Source: Mesorhizobium sp. NFR06 (GTDB lineage Bacteria; Pseudomonadota; Alphaproteobacteria; Rhizobiales; Rhizobiaceae). From it: a stretch of DNA of 64,000 bases. The position numbers were made by a program, and so were the translations under genes. The stretch's first letter is position 1; each line of letters opens with the position of its first letter. Positions 26,838 through 35,386 of the stretch are shown one piece after another. Location: the NCBI RefSeq assembly GCF_900115245.1, contig NZ_FOVT01000016.1:1-64000 (forward strand). Direction: 5' to 3'. The notes beneath the pieces were generated by a model, which had not been told where the DNA came from, did not search any database, and saw only the letters and a program-made list of their open reading frames with translations.

Positions 26838-27954
26838 CCTTGCCGTCGCCGTACCCGAGCCCATCGTCGGCCGCTCGCTCTGGGGCAATGCCTGGGCGCG
26901 GCTGAAGCGCAACCGCGCGGCCATGTTCAGCCTCTACTACCTGGCGCTGATCGCCGTTGTCAGCGTGTTCGGTCCGTGGGTCGTGCCGCATCAATACACG
27001 GCCATCTATGGCGACTATGTGCGCATGCCGCCGAGCCTTTCGGCCTATCCGAAGCCCGACATGATCCAAGGCGCGCTGACCGACGCCATCAAGCGCATGC
27101 GCGTCGACATCAAGGAGTGGCACCAGGACGGCAGCCGCGTGATTGTGACCGTCACATCCAAGAAGCCGGTCGACGACCGCAACATCCGCTATCTCGACCG
27201 TTCCGACGCTTTCGACGACACCAGGATCGAAAGCAAGTCGCCCGACGGACTCGAAATGACGATGAGTTCCGCCATCAAGCAGCAATATTTCCTGTTCGGC
27301 ACGGACAACACCGGGCGCGACCTGCTCTCGCGCACGCTGATGGCCGGGCGCATATCCTTAGCCATCGGGCTGCTTGCCGGCGTCGTCGCCGGCGTCATCG
27401 GCGTCATCTACGGCGCGACGGCGGGTTTTGCCGGCGGCAAGGTCGACGAGGTGATGATGCGCATCGTCGACGTGCTCTATTCTTTGCCCTTCATCTTCTT
27501 CGTCATCATGCTGGTGGTGTTCTTCGGCCGCAACTTCGTGCTGATGTTTCTGGCGGTGGGCGCGGTGCTGTGGCTCGACATGGCGCGCATCGTGCGCGGC
27601 CAGGCGCTGTCGATCCGCAGGCAGGAATACGTCCAGGCGGCGGAGGCCATGGGCGTCGGCCAGCGCGGCATCCTGTTGCGCCACGTCATCCCCAACCTGC
27701 TCGGCCCGGTCGTCATCTACATGACGCTGCTGGTGCCGCAGGTGATCATCCTGGAGAGTTTTCTTTCCTTCCTTGGCCTTGGCGTGCAGGAGCCGATGAC
27801 CAGTTGGGGCGTGCTGATCTCGGTCGGCGCCAAGAACATCGGCTATGCCAACTGGCTGCTGCTGTTCCCGGCCTTCTTCCTCGTCTCGACGCTGTTTGCG
27901 CTGAACTTCGTCGGCGACGGTCTGCGCGACGCGCTCGACCCAAAAGATCGATAA
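26830..27954 (+). CDS. oppC: Oligopeptide ABC transporter permease OppC
   Basis: A 374-residue permease. The start MTDLAVAVPEPIVG at 26830 overlaps the oppB end by 8 bp. Features are an N-terminal RLKRNRAAMFSLYYLALI segment, a periplasmic loop of about 100 residues, FGTDNTGRDLLSRTLMAGR, the EAA loop (EYVQAAEAMGVGQRGILLRH) and the terminal FVGDGLRDALDPKDR. It is longer than most OppC because of the periplasmic insertion after the first helix, as in OppC of other proteobacteria. Confidence 0.9.
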   Translation: MTDLAVAVPEPIVGRSLWGNAWARLKRNRAAMFSLYYLALIAVVSVFGPWVVPHQYTAIYGDYVRMPPSLSAYPKPDMIQGALTDAIKRMRVDIKEWHQDGSRVIVTVTSKKPVDDRNIRYLDRSDAFDDTRIESKSPDGLEMTMSSAIKQQYFLFGTDNTGRDLLSRTLMAGRISLAIGLLAGVVAGVIGVIYGATAGFAGGKVDEVMMRIVDVLYSLPFIFFVIMLVVFFGRNFVLMFLAVGAVLWLDMARIVRGQALSIRRQEYVQAAEAMGVGQRGILLRHVIPNLLGPVVIYMTLLVPQVIILESFLSFLGLGVQEPMTSWGVLISVGAKNIGYANWLLLFPAFFLVSTLFALNFVGDGLRDALDPKDR

Positions 27955-27971
27955 GGATGGGGATCGCTGAC

Positions 27972-29588
27972 ATGGCTTCCGAAACGATCCTCAGCGTCAA
28001 GGACCTGCGCGTCCGCTTCCACACCCTCGACGGCACGGTCGAGGCGGTCAAAGGCATCAACATCAAGGTCAATGCCGGCGAGACCGTCGCCGTCGTCGGC
28101 GAATCCGGTTCCGGCAAGAGCCAGACGATGATGGCGGCGATGAGCCTGCTTTCTTCCAACGGCGAGGCGAGCGGCCAGGTCGACTATCGCGGCCGCAATC
28201 TCCTGGAGATGACCAAGAGCGAGATCAACAAGGTCAGAGGCCGCAAGATCAGCATGATCTTCCAGGAGCCGATGACCTCGCTCGACCCGCTCTACTCGAT
28301 CGGCAACCAGCTGATGGAGCCGATCCGCCGTCACCGCGGGGTCTCCGCGGCCGCCGCGCGCGAGGAAGCGCTGAAGCTTTTGAGGCTGGTGCGCATCCCC
28401 GATCCCGAGCGGCGCATGAAATCCTATCCGCACGAGATGTCGGGCGGCCAGCGCCAGCGCGTCATGATCGCCATGGCGCTCGCCAACGATCCCGACATCC
28501 TTATCGCCGACGAGCCGACGACGGCGCTCGACGTCACCATCCAGGCGCAGATCCTGATGCTGCTTGCCGAACTGCAGCGCAAGCTCGGCATGGCCATCGT
28601 CTTCATCACCCACGATCTCGGCATCGTGCGCCGCTTCGCCGACCGCGTCTATGTCATGCGCCAGGGCGAGGTGGTGGAGGAGGGTGACGCCGAAGCGCTC
28701 TTCGCCAATCCGCAGCATGCCTACACCAAGATGCTGCTTGCGGCCGAACCGACCGGCACCAAGGCGCCGCCGCCCGCCAATTCGCCTGTGCTGCTCGAAG
28801 GCCGCAATGTAGAGGTCGTCTTCAGGATCGGCGGCGGCTTCCTCGGCGGCGAGCCGCTGATGCTGCGCGCGGTGGACAAGATCTCGATCCGGCTGAAGCG
28901 CAACCAGACCATCGGCATCGTCGGCGAGTCCGGCTCCGGCAAGTCGACGCTTGGCCGCGCGCTGCTCAGGCTTCTGCCCAGCGACGGCGTCATCCGCTTC
29001 GGCGATCGCGACATCTCCGAGACCGACCGGCGGGCGATGCGGCCGCTGCGGCGTGAATTGCAGCTGGTCTTTCAGGATCCGTTCGGCTCGCTGTCGCCGC
29101 GCATGACGGTTGGCCAGGTCATTACCGAAGGGCTTCTGGTGCACGAACCTTCGCTGACGGGCAAGCAGCGCGACCAGCGTGCCGTGGAGGCGCTGCGCGA
29201 GGTCGGCCTCGACCCCAATGCGCGCAACCGCTATCCGCACGAATTCTCTGGCGGCCAGCGCCAGCGCATCGCGATTGCGCGCGCCATGATCCTGAAGCCG
29301 AAAGTGGTGGTGCTGGACGAGCCGACTTCGGCGCTTGATCGTTCGGTGCAGAAGCAGATCGTCGAGTTGTTGCGCAAGCTGCAGGCCGACCACGAGCTGT
29401 CCTATCTCTTCATCAGCCACGATCTCGCGGTCGTGCGCGCCATGGCCGACTACATCATCGTCATGAAGCAGGGCAAGATCGTCGAGGAAGGGCCGACAGA
29501 ACAAATCTTCGGCGATCCGCGCGAAGCCTACACGCAGACCCTGATGAACGCGGCAATCGATTCGACAAGGTTCCGCATCAGCGCCTGA
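27972..29588 (+). CDS. Fused oligopeptide ABC transporter ATP-binding protein (OppD-OppF)
   Basis: A 538-residue protein with two complete ATPase domains. Domain 1 (about residues 5-260) has GESGSGKSQ, MSGGQRQRVMIAMAL and ILIADEPTTALD. Domain 2 (about 275-535) has GESGSGKST, FSGGQRQRIAIARAM and VVVLDEPTSALD. I prefer ATG 27972, 8 nt after GGGGA, over 27957, which directly follows the oppC stop. OppD and OppF are separate proteins in enterics; the fusion is common in alphaproteobacteria. It hydrolyses ATP to drive peptide import. Confidence 0.9.
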   Translation: MASETILSVKDLRVRFHTLDGTVEAVKGINIKVNAGETVAVVGESGSGKSQTMMAAMSLLSSNGEASGQVDYRGRNLLEMTKSEINKVRGRKISMIFQEPMTSLDPLYSIGNQLMEPIRRHRGVSAAAAREEALKLLRLVRIPDPERRMKSYPHEMSGGQRQRVMIAMALANDPDILIADEPTTALDVTIQAQILMLLAELQRKLGMAIVFITHDLGIVRRFADRVYVMRQGEVVEEGDAEALFANPQHAYTKMLLAAEPTGTKAPPPANSPVLLEGRNVEVVFRIGGGFLGGEPLMLRAVDKISIRLKRNQTIGIVGESGSGKSTLGRALLRLLPSDGVIRFGDRDISETDRRAMRPLRRELQLVFQDPFGSLSPRMTVGQVITEGLLVHEPSLTGKQRDQRAVEALREVGLDPNARNRYPHEFSGGQRQRIAIARAMILKPKVVVLDEPTSALDRSVQKQIVELLRKLQADHELSYLFISHDLAVVRAMADYIIVMKQGKIVEEGPTEQIFGDPREAYTQTLMNAAIDSTRFRISA

Positions 29589-29616
29589 ACCTGGGCAAGC
29601 CCCAGCCGGGCGCGGT

Positions 29617-29946
29617 TCACCGTGCCGGGGCGCACCTTTGCTTCCGCGTCGCGACGATCGCTTGCTGCTGTTGCTGCAGCCGTTCGATCTTGGCCGTTTC
29701 GCGATTGGCGACCGCCCTCTTCACGCGCTCGCCGCCCAGCAGCCAGCCCGGCACACTGGTGTTGGCGACCTTGCCGCGAGCGATTGCAGTGCGCGAAATG
29801 TCGGTGGCGGTGTCGCCAAGTTCGCTGTTGAGCTCAGCGCAGCTCATCGTGTCGTATTTCGCCGGGCTGATCGATGCGACGGTCGATGAGCAGCCTGCTG
29901 CAAGAAGCAGCACCGCGATCGAGATGGCCGTCAACAACAACTTCAT
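29617..29946 (-). CDS. Small hypothetical lipoprotein
   Basis: A 109-residue protein whose N terminus MKLLLTAISIAVLLLAAGCS is a clear type II signal peptide, with the lipidated cysteine at residue 19. The rest contains YDTMSCAELNSELGDTATDI and a C-terminal helical, Gln-rich region (RETAKIERLQQQQQAIVATR) that could form a coiled coil. The frame is open upstream to 30192, but that part runs through a dispersed repeat. I do not recognise a named family. It is probably anchored in the outer or inner membrane. Confidence 0.7.
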   Translation of the reverse strand: MKLLLTAISIAVLLLAAGCSSTVASISPAKYDTMSCAELNSELGDTATDISRTAIARGKVANTSVPGWLLGGERVKRAVANRETAKIERLQQQQQAIVATRKQRCAPAR

Positions 29947-30477
29947 TCGTCTATCTGGTCTCGCCGTTCCGATGATCCCGGACTCCGCCGAACGAGGACA
30001 GGGTGCCATTAGAGCAATTCCAGGAAAAGTGTGACACGGTTTTCCGTCAGCGATTGCGCCAAAACAAAGAGATAGAGCGTTTCGCCGGTTCCGTGAAATG
30101 GTGAAATGCTCTAGGTCAAAATAGCAGCCGCCTGTCGATGGGCAGTGGCGGTCGCTCGCCGCGGCCGCTGTGCCCCACGCCATCGCGCACAAACCGCCGG
30201 CCCCGCATTGTCCTCAGCCGACATGATCGGGACGATGTAGGGCAGAGGCAGACAATCTGTGGTTTGCTTCGCCGAGTCTGGATTGCCGGCAGGTATCGTC
30301 AAGCCAGGCCGGTGCATCGCGAAACGGGGGCGGCCCAGCGGCTCTTGGAGAAGGGACCTCGGGGACGCCGCTGAGCCTGGCCGGCAAACCGGGGTAGGGT
30401 TTGCCGACCGACACGGCATTATAGTCAATTTTATTAGTATTTGCTAATTGATTGATCTTGCGGAGGGGAGAACCGAA
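29947..30477. other. Gene-free region upstream of the lipoprotein and the possible aldo/keto reductase remnant
   Basis: The stretch holds the repeat at 30010-30113, a hairpin CGGCAAACC (30382-30390)/GGTTTGCCG (30398-30406) and an AT-rich segment (about 30417-30456) with an ATTAG/CTAAT inverted repeat. The AT-rich part looks like a promoter/operator for whatever follows at 30478. I find no convincing gene between 30120 and 30440. Confidence 0.5.
30010..30113. repeat. TAGAGCA-family palindromic repeat, copy 1
   Basis: A 104-bp element bounded by TAGAGCA (30010-30016) and TGCTCTA (30107-30113). It has an internal GGAAAA/TTTTCC palindrome, a conserved middle GCGCCAAAACAAAGAGAT and a second hairpin around GCGTTTCGCC. 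It is about 90 percent similar by eye to 52954-53056 and related to 63537-63632. Confidence 0.75.
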
Positions 30478-30555
30478 GTGAGAACGGGAGCGCTTGACCT
30501 GACTTCCTATCGCCTGCTGGACCGCTCCGGTCTTTCCGTATCGCCACTGGCCTAG
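30478..30555 (+). pseudogene. Probable N-terminal remnant of an aldo/keto reductase
   Basis: A GTG behind GGAGGGGAG (30462-30470) opens a 25-residue frame ending YRLLDRSGLSVSPLA followed by TAG. The pattern Y-R-x-L-x-R-S-G-L-x-V-S-x-L-A is the usual first line of aldo/keto reductases, which then continue LGTM. Here the frame stops at exactly that point and nothing alike follows. I infer that a deletion or rearrangement removed the body of the gene and left promoter, ribosome-binding site and N terminus. A short leader peptide is the less likely alternative. Confidence 0.45.
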
Positions 30556-30744
30556 TCCCGCTTGCTTCGCCGGTCGGTTCCCTCGGGCCCAATTGGCGTC
30601 ATCCGATAACTATCCGACGCTGAACCTGTGGCGCGCGACATTGTACAGCTGCAGGCTACGCTGAGCAGCCCGGATGCTTTTCAATTTTTTCTGTCGGGAG
30701 GTGGTGGGTAGGCAAGCTCCAGATTGCCTAACCCCTTGTTTTTC

Positions 30745-30821
30745 TGGTCGGAGTGGCAGGATTTGAACCTGCGACCCCATCGTCCCGAACGATGTGCGCT
30801 ACCAGACTGCGCTACACTCCG
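30745..30821 (-). tRNA. tRNA-Pro (anticodon CGG)
   Basis: The minus strand folds into a complete cloverleaf: acceptor CGGAGTG/CACTCCG, anticodon stem CATCG/CGATG around TTCGGGA, and T-arm GCAGG-TTCAAAT-CCTGC. The 3' ACCA is encoded. Length is 77 nt. The anticodon CGG reads CCG proline codons, frequent in this GC-rich genome. Confidence 0.95.
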
Positions 30822-31130
30822 TGACCAGACCGCGGGCTTATAGCCGCCGCTTTCCGATCCTGCAAGCGGCAATGGTTGCACTTGTGTCGCATTTCGTCGC
30901 TTTCGCCGCAGTGCCCTGCAAGGCCCGAGATTTCACTCCGGTCAAATGGCACAGATGGGGAAGCGGACCGGCGAGGAAAACCGCCGACCCGCTTCCTACC
31001 GCGCGTTGCGCCGAAAGGGATTCGGGCGACACGCTTTTAAGTCTTGATTGATGCATGTCGTCGTCCCGGAACCGCTGCACACGTCCGAGCGACATGCATT
31101 AAGTTCATGCACCGCGATGCTTGCACGAAG
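30822..31130. other. Spacer upstream of tRNA-Pro, downstream of the NmrA-like gene
   Basis: About 309 bp with no supported gene. It must contain the tRNA promoter on the minus strand and a palindromic repeat at 31051-31099. Confidence 0.5.
31051..31099. repeat. Palindromic repeat of the GCATGTCG/ACCGCTGC family, copy 2
   Basis: Perfect 10-bp arms ATGCATGTCG (31051-31060) and CGACATGCAT (31090-31099) enclose a loop with ACCGCTGCAC. The arms and the loop core match the minus-strand reading of the element at 10891-10925. Confidence 0.65.
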
Positions 31131-32015
31131 TCAGGTGGTCGGAGATGCCCGGTCAAGAACGCTCCAGTCGAATTTCCGCGCCCAGTCGGCAAAGCTTTGC
31201 CAGCCGACGTCCGGAAATTCCTCACGCAAGGCGGCGAGATCGACATCGTAGCCGACGCGGTCGAACCATTCGAACATGAGCGCCGCATCCTCGCTTTGCT
31301 GGCGCGCCACGGCGATCGGGATTTCCCGATAGCTGACCGGGCGGCGGATGGCCTGCGACAGGATTTTCGCCTGGTCCTCGCCCGACAATTCGTCGCCGGC
31401 GAAGTCGAAGCGCTTGCCGAACACACGCTCGCGGCGCTCGACCAGCGCGGCGACGAACGCGCCGATGTCCGAAAGCGCCACCAGCTGTAGCGCTCGCTTG
31501 GGAGGCATCGCGAAGGCCTGCGTTCCTTGGCTGAGCGCGCCGAGCGACCAGGGCGCGACGACGTTCTCCATGAAGGCGACGGGTGCGCTGATCGTGTAGG
31601 GGATGCCAAGCCGCTGGACATGCTGCTCGACGAGATACTTGCTTTCGAAATGCGGAATGCCGGTCTTCTTGTCGGCGTCGGCAACGGACGAATAGATGAG
31701 GTGCCCGACCCCGGCGGCCTTTGCCGCGTCCGCTGCCATGATTCCCTGGCGAGTTTCCTCCTCGAGGCCGGCTTCGTAGCTGTTGCCCATCAAGAACATG
31801 GTGTCGGTGCCCTTTGCTGCCTGCACAACGGAGGCCGCGTCAGCGAGATCGCCGATCACGACTTCGGCGCCCGCCGACGTCAATTGTCGCGCGGCATCGC
31901 TGGCTGGCCGGCGTGTCAGCGCCTTGACCCGATATCCCTTCGACAGCAGCGCGCGCAGCACCGCGCCGCCTTGCTGGCCGGTGGCGCCGGTCACCAGAAC
32001 GTTCAACTTGGTCAT
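31131..32015 (-). CDS. NmrA-like NAD(P)-binding protein (atypical SDR)
   Basis: A 294-residue atypical short-chain dehydrogenase/NmrA-family protein with an N-terminal Rossmann motif VLVTGATGQQGGAVLRALL and RVKALTRRP. The start at 32015 has AAGGAG 9 nt upstream. The classical YxxxK pair is not obvious, as in NmrA/HSCARG-type proteins that sense NAD(P)H rather than catalyse, although YSSVADADKKTG partly recalls quinone-reductase-like members. It is divergent from a LysR gene across a 98-bp spacer, so is likely that regulator's target. Confidence 0.78.
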   Translation of the reverse strand: MTKLNVLVTGATGQQGGAVLRALLSKGYRVKALTRRPASDAARQLTSAGAEVVIGDLADAASVVQAAKGTDTMFLMGNSYEAGLEEETRQGIMAADAAKAAGVGHLIYSSVADADKKTGIPHFESKYLVEQHVQRLGIPYTISAPVAFMENVVAPWSLGALSQGTQAFAMPPKRALQLVALSDIGAFVAALVERRERVFGKRFDFAGDELSGEDQAKILSQAIRRPVSYREIPIAVARQQSEDAALMFEWFDRVGYDVDLAALREEFPDVGWQSFADWARKFDWSVLDRASPTT

Positions 32016-32113
32016 TGCTTTGCTCCTTTTGCTTCGGTGGAGCGAAATTAGGTGCTTCCAGATTGATGCATAATTACCTATAATTGCAAAACTTTGTTCC
32101 AAGAATTAATACA
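32016..32113. promoter_or_regulatory. Divergent NmrA-like/LysR control region
   Basis: A short AT-rich spacer with TGCATAATTACC and TATAATTGCA (32068-32091) forming an imperfect palindrome flanked by TGCA. LysR regulators usually bind such T-N11-A type sites between themselves and a divergent target. Confidence 0.4.
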
Positions 32114-33013
32114 ATGATCGACCTCAACGATATCGTCGTCTTCACCCGTGTCGTCGAGACAGGCAGCTTCACCGCCGCCGCGCGGCTGCTCGCCACGCCC
32201 AAGACGACCGTCAGCCGCCGTGTCGCCGCGCTCGAGCGCGAGGTCGGCGTCCGCTTGCTGCAGCGCACGACCCGCAGCCTCAGCCTGACGGATGCCGGGC
32301 GTTCATATTACGAGCAGACCAGCCAGGCCCTGCGGTCGCTTGAGGAAGCAAATTTGCGCCTGTCGGAGGCTCGGTCGGAACCATTGGGCACGATCCGAAT
32401 TTCGGCGCCGGTCGGCTTCGGGGCCTACTTCCTCAATGCCACCGTTGTCGATTTTCTGGCTATGTACCCGAAAACCAAGGTAGAGCTTCGGCTCACCGAT
32501 GAAAGGCTCAATCTCGTCGAGGACGGAATTGATCTCGCCTTCCGCACCGGGGTGCTCGAGGATTCGACGCTGATCGCCCGCAAGCTTGGCGCGACTCACC
32601 GGCTGTTCTGCGCCAGCCCGGGCTATCTTGCACGCCGCGGAGCGCCGAAACTGCCGGCCGACCTTGCTCGGCACGATTGCGTCATAGCTGGCTCTTCGGT
32701 TGCCTCCATCAACTGGGTGCTCGATGGTCCAAACGGTCATGAAACGGTCACGGTTGCCGGGCGTTTTGCCGCCAATGAAATGCAGTCTGTGGTTGCCGCC
32801 ACGCTTGCAGGTTTCGGCATCGCCCAATTGCCCCACGGTGTGGCCAAGGCCCTCATCGATGAGGGGAAGTTGCGCCGGGTTCTCCAGAACTACACGACCC
32901 CGGTCGGCGGCCTCTATGTCCTCTATCCAAGCAACCGCCACCTCTCGCCCCTGGTCAAGGCCTTCATCGATTTGGCGGCCGGGCAGATTTCCAATCGCGC
33001 AAACACCGCTTAA
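32114..33013 (+). CDS. LysR-family transcriptional regulator
   Basis: A 299-residue LTTR. The start MIDLNDIVVFTRVVETGSFT at 32114 leads into the helix-turn-helix FTAAARLLATPKTTVSRRVA. The linker helix and a periplasmic-binding-like effector domain (SEPLGTIRISAPVGFGAYFL onwards) are complete. The family size is normal. No strong ribosome-binding site is seen. Divergent orientation suggests control of the NmrA-like gene. The effector is unknown. Confidence 0.88.
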   Translation: MIDLNDIVVFTRVVETGSFTAAARLLATPKTTVSRRVAALEREVGVRLLQRTTRSLSLTDAGRSYYEQTSQALRSLEEANLRLSEARSEPLGTIRISAPVGFGAYFLNATVVDFLAMYPKTKVELRLTDERLNLVEDGIDLAFRTGVLEDSTLIARKLGATHRLFCASPGYLARRGAPKLPADLARHDCVIAGSSVASINWVLDGPNGHETVTVAGRFAANEMQSVVAATLAGFGIAQLPHGVAKALIDEGKLRRVLQNYTTPVGGLYVLYPSNRHLSPLVKAFIDLAAGQISNRANTA

Positions 33014-33061
33014 GGCATGTCTGCGGACCCAGTTCAGTTCCAACTCCAGAGCGAGACCCGT

Positions 33062-35299
33062 ATGACCGAGCGCATCGTCAGTTTCGTTATGAGCGGCGGC
33101 GTCGGCTCGCGGCTGTGGCCGCTGTCGCGCGAGGACAATCCCAAGCAGTTCCACGATTTCTCCGGCGACGGCTCGATGCTGGCAAAGACGTTGCGCCGGC
33201 TGGCGGCGCGGCCGGAAGGCGACACGCCGATCTTCCTTATCGCCTCCGAGCGCCATGCCGAGCGCGTCCATGCCGACCTTGCCGGTCTCGATCTTGGCGG
33301 CGGCGGTCCGTTGTTCGAGCCCACGGGGCGCAACACGGCCGCCGCCGTGGCGCTGGCCAGCCTGCGCACGCTTGCCGAGTTCGGCGACCAGCTGGTGCTG
33401 GTGGTGCCGTCCGATCACGAGATCTCGACACCCGGTCAGTTCTGGCAAAGCATCGAGGCGGGCGCGACGGTGGCGAATGCAGGCCGTCTGGTGGTGTTCG
33501 GCATCAAGCCGACCCAGCCCGAGACCGGCTACGGCTATATCGAGGTGGCCACGGCCACGGATGGCGTGTTCGACGTCTCCCGCTTTGTCGAGAAACCCGA
33601 TCTGGCCACGGCGCAAGCCTATCTCGAGGCTGGAACATTCTACTGGAACACCGGCATCTTCCTGTTTCGCGCCGGCGCCATGCGCGATGCCTTCGCGGCT
33701 TTCCAGCCCGATGTCTGGCACGCCACCGAAGCCGCCTACCAGGCCGCGACCAGCGATCTGTCCGGCCTCTATATGCCGCTGGAGCTTTACGCGGCGATCC
33801 CGTCCATCTCGATCGACTATGCCGTCATGGAACGCGCGAAAGACATCGCCATGGTGCCGGCCGGCTTCCGCTGGAACGATCTCGGTTCCTGGCAATCCCT
33901 GCTCGATGTCGGCCCCTCCGACGGGCAGGGCAACGTCATCGTCGGCGACGTCGTCGCCATCGATTGCGAGAACTCTTATATCCGCAGCGAGGGCCGCCTA
34001 CTGTCGGCGATCGGCATGAAGGATGTCGCCATCGTCTCCACGGCCGATGCCACTTTCGTCGCCCCGGTCAGCCACAGCCAGCATGTCAAGAAGATCGTCG
34101 AGCAGCTGGAGAAATCCGGCCGGCTGGAAACCAGGTTCACCCCGGCGCCCGACCGCGTCATCGAGAGCGGCGCCTGGCGGCGGCGCGTGCATCACTGGCT
34201 GTTCGAGGAGACGCTGCCGCTGTGGTCGACGTCGGGCGTCGACGAGCACTATGGCGGCTTCCACGAGGCGCTCGGCTTCGATGCCTCCGCGCTGATGAAA
34301 CCCAAGCGCATGCGAACGCAGGCGCGCCAGGTCTATGCCTTCGCCGTCGCCAAGGAGCGCGGCTGGGACGGGCCGGCGGACAGGCTGATCGCCCACGGCA
34401 TCGACTTCATTGCCGGTCGGGGCCGCACCGACCGTGGCGGCTGGGTGCGCACGCTCAACATCGACGGCTCGGTCGCCGATCCGGTCGAGGACGCCTACGA
34501 TCATTCCTGCGTGCTTCTGGCGCTGGCGCACGCCCATATGTCGGGCAATCCCGACGCCTCGCGGCTCGGCGAGGAAACCTTCGCCTTCCTCGATGCCCAT
34601 CTCGAAGACAGCCGCATGACCGGCTTCCTCGAAACCTCGGACGGCGCCGACGAACGGCGTTCCAACCCGCATATGCATCTGCTCGAAGCTTTCCTCGCCT
34701 GGCACAAGGCGACCGGCGAGCGCGCCTATTTACGCCGGGCCGCGCGCATCATCGACCTCTTCCGCAGCCATTTCTTCGATGCCGAGAACTGGACGCTGGG
34801 CGAATATTTCGACGCGGGCTGGAAGCCGGCTGTGGGCGAGAAGGGGGCCTGGACCGAGCCTGGCCATCATTTCGAATGGGCCTCGCTGCTGGTCGATTTC
34901 GCCGCCCGCAGCGGCCAGAGCGAACTCACCGCCTTCGCCCGCAAGCTCTATGCCTCGGCCATTGCCAACGGCCTCAACCGCGCCACAGGCCTCGCCTATG
35001 GCGCGGTCTCGCGCCAAGGCCTGCCGCTCGACACGGTCTCGCGCGGCTGGCCGCAGGCCGAGGCGATCAAGGCGGCGATCGCGCTCGATGGTTCGGGCGG
35101 GCCGGACCTCAAGCCCGAGATCGAAGCGCGCGTCGGCCGGCTGTTCCGCTGGCACATCGATCCGGCGCCGCTCGGCCTCTGGATCGACCGCATCGACGAA
35201 CGCGGCCGCTCGCTGGCGACCGAGGTGCCCGCCAGCATCTTCTACCATCTGGTCTGCGCGCTGACGCAGTATCTGGATGGGACGGCGGAGAAGGGGTGA
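33062..35299 (+). CDS. Fused mannose-1-phosphate guanylyltransferase / AGE-family epimerase-isomerase
   Basis: About 745 residues in two parts. Residues 1-355 are a ManC-type nucleotidyltransferase: MSGGVGSRLWPLSREDNPKQ, VPSDHEIS, RFVEKPD and FRWNDLGSWQSLLD. Residues about 370-745 are an (alpha/alpha)6 AGE-superfamily domain with LFEETLPLWSTSG, TRQARQVYAFA-like and HHFEWASLL segments, as in N-acylglucosamine 2-epimerase and AGE-type mannose isomerases. The pair could supply GDP-mannose, with the second domain interconverting mannose/fructose or their phosphates. The start is 33062; ATG 33017 is also in frame. The usual C-terminal cupin PMI domain of ManC is absent. Confidence 0.82.
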   Translation: MTERIVSFVMSGGVGSRLWPLSREDNPKQFHDFSGDGSMLAKTLRRLAARPEGDTPIFLIASERHAERVHADLAGLDLGGGGPLFEPTGRNTAAAVALASLRTLAEFGDQLVLVVPSDHEISTPGQFWQSIEAGATVANAGRLVVFGIKPTQPETGYGYIEVATATDGVFDVSRFVEKPDLATAQAYLEAGTFYWNTGIFLFRAGAMRDAFAAFQPDVWHATEAAYQAATSDLSGLYMPLELYAAIPSISIDYAVMERAKDIAMVPAGFRWNDLGSWQSLLDVGPSDGQGNVIVGDVVAIDCENSYIRSEGRLLSAIGMKDVAIVSTADATFVAPVSHSQHVKKIVEQLEKSGRLETRFTPAPDRVIESGAWRRRVHHWLFEETLPLWSTSGVDEHYGGFHEALGFDASALMKPKRMRTQARQVYAFAVAKERGWDGPADRLIAHGIDFIAGRGRTDRGGWVRTLNIDGSVADPVEDAYDHSCVLLALAHAHMSGNPDASRLGEETFAFLDAHLEDSRMTGFLETSDGADERRSNPHMHLLEAFLAWHKATGERAYLRRAARIIDLFRSHFFDAENWTLGEYFDAGWKPAVGEKGAWTEPGHHFEWASLLVDFAARSGQSELTAFARKLYASAIANGLNRATGLAYGAVSRQGLPLDTVSRGWPQAEAIKAAIALDGSGGPDLKPEIEARVGRLFRWHIDPAPLGLWIDRIDERGRSLATEVPASIFYHLVCALTQYLDGTAEKG

Positions 35300-35328
35300 G
35301 GGGATCGCGGGCGACGCTGAAGCTGCCA

Positions 35329-35351
35329 ATCTCCCCCGTAAGGAGGGAGAT
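35329..35351. terminator. Hairpin between convergent manC-AGE and betB genes
   Basis: ATCTCCCCC and GGAGGGAGAT pair around GTAA with one bulged base. It lies between two converging genes, and may serve both as a bidirectional terminator. It also resembles the end of a dispersed palindrome. Confidence 0.5.
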
Positions 35352-35386
35352 CAGACTTCACGACCGCTTTCGTCAATCGCCGACGC

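Noticed and set aside
26976..27956. N-terminal extension of the fused Opp ATPase frame
   Set aside because: It is a frame shadow of oppC with Arg/His-rich sequence. The family start is at 27972.
30111..30428. 105-codon open frame on the minus strand
   Set aside because: It partly overlaps the dispersed repeat, is Pro/Arg/Ala-rich without structure and lacks a ribosome-binding site.
30745..30821. tRNA-Pro as an integration site
   Set aside because: No integrase and no repeated tRNA 3' end were found nearby.
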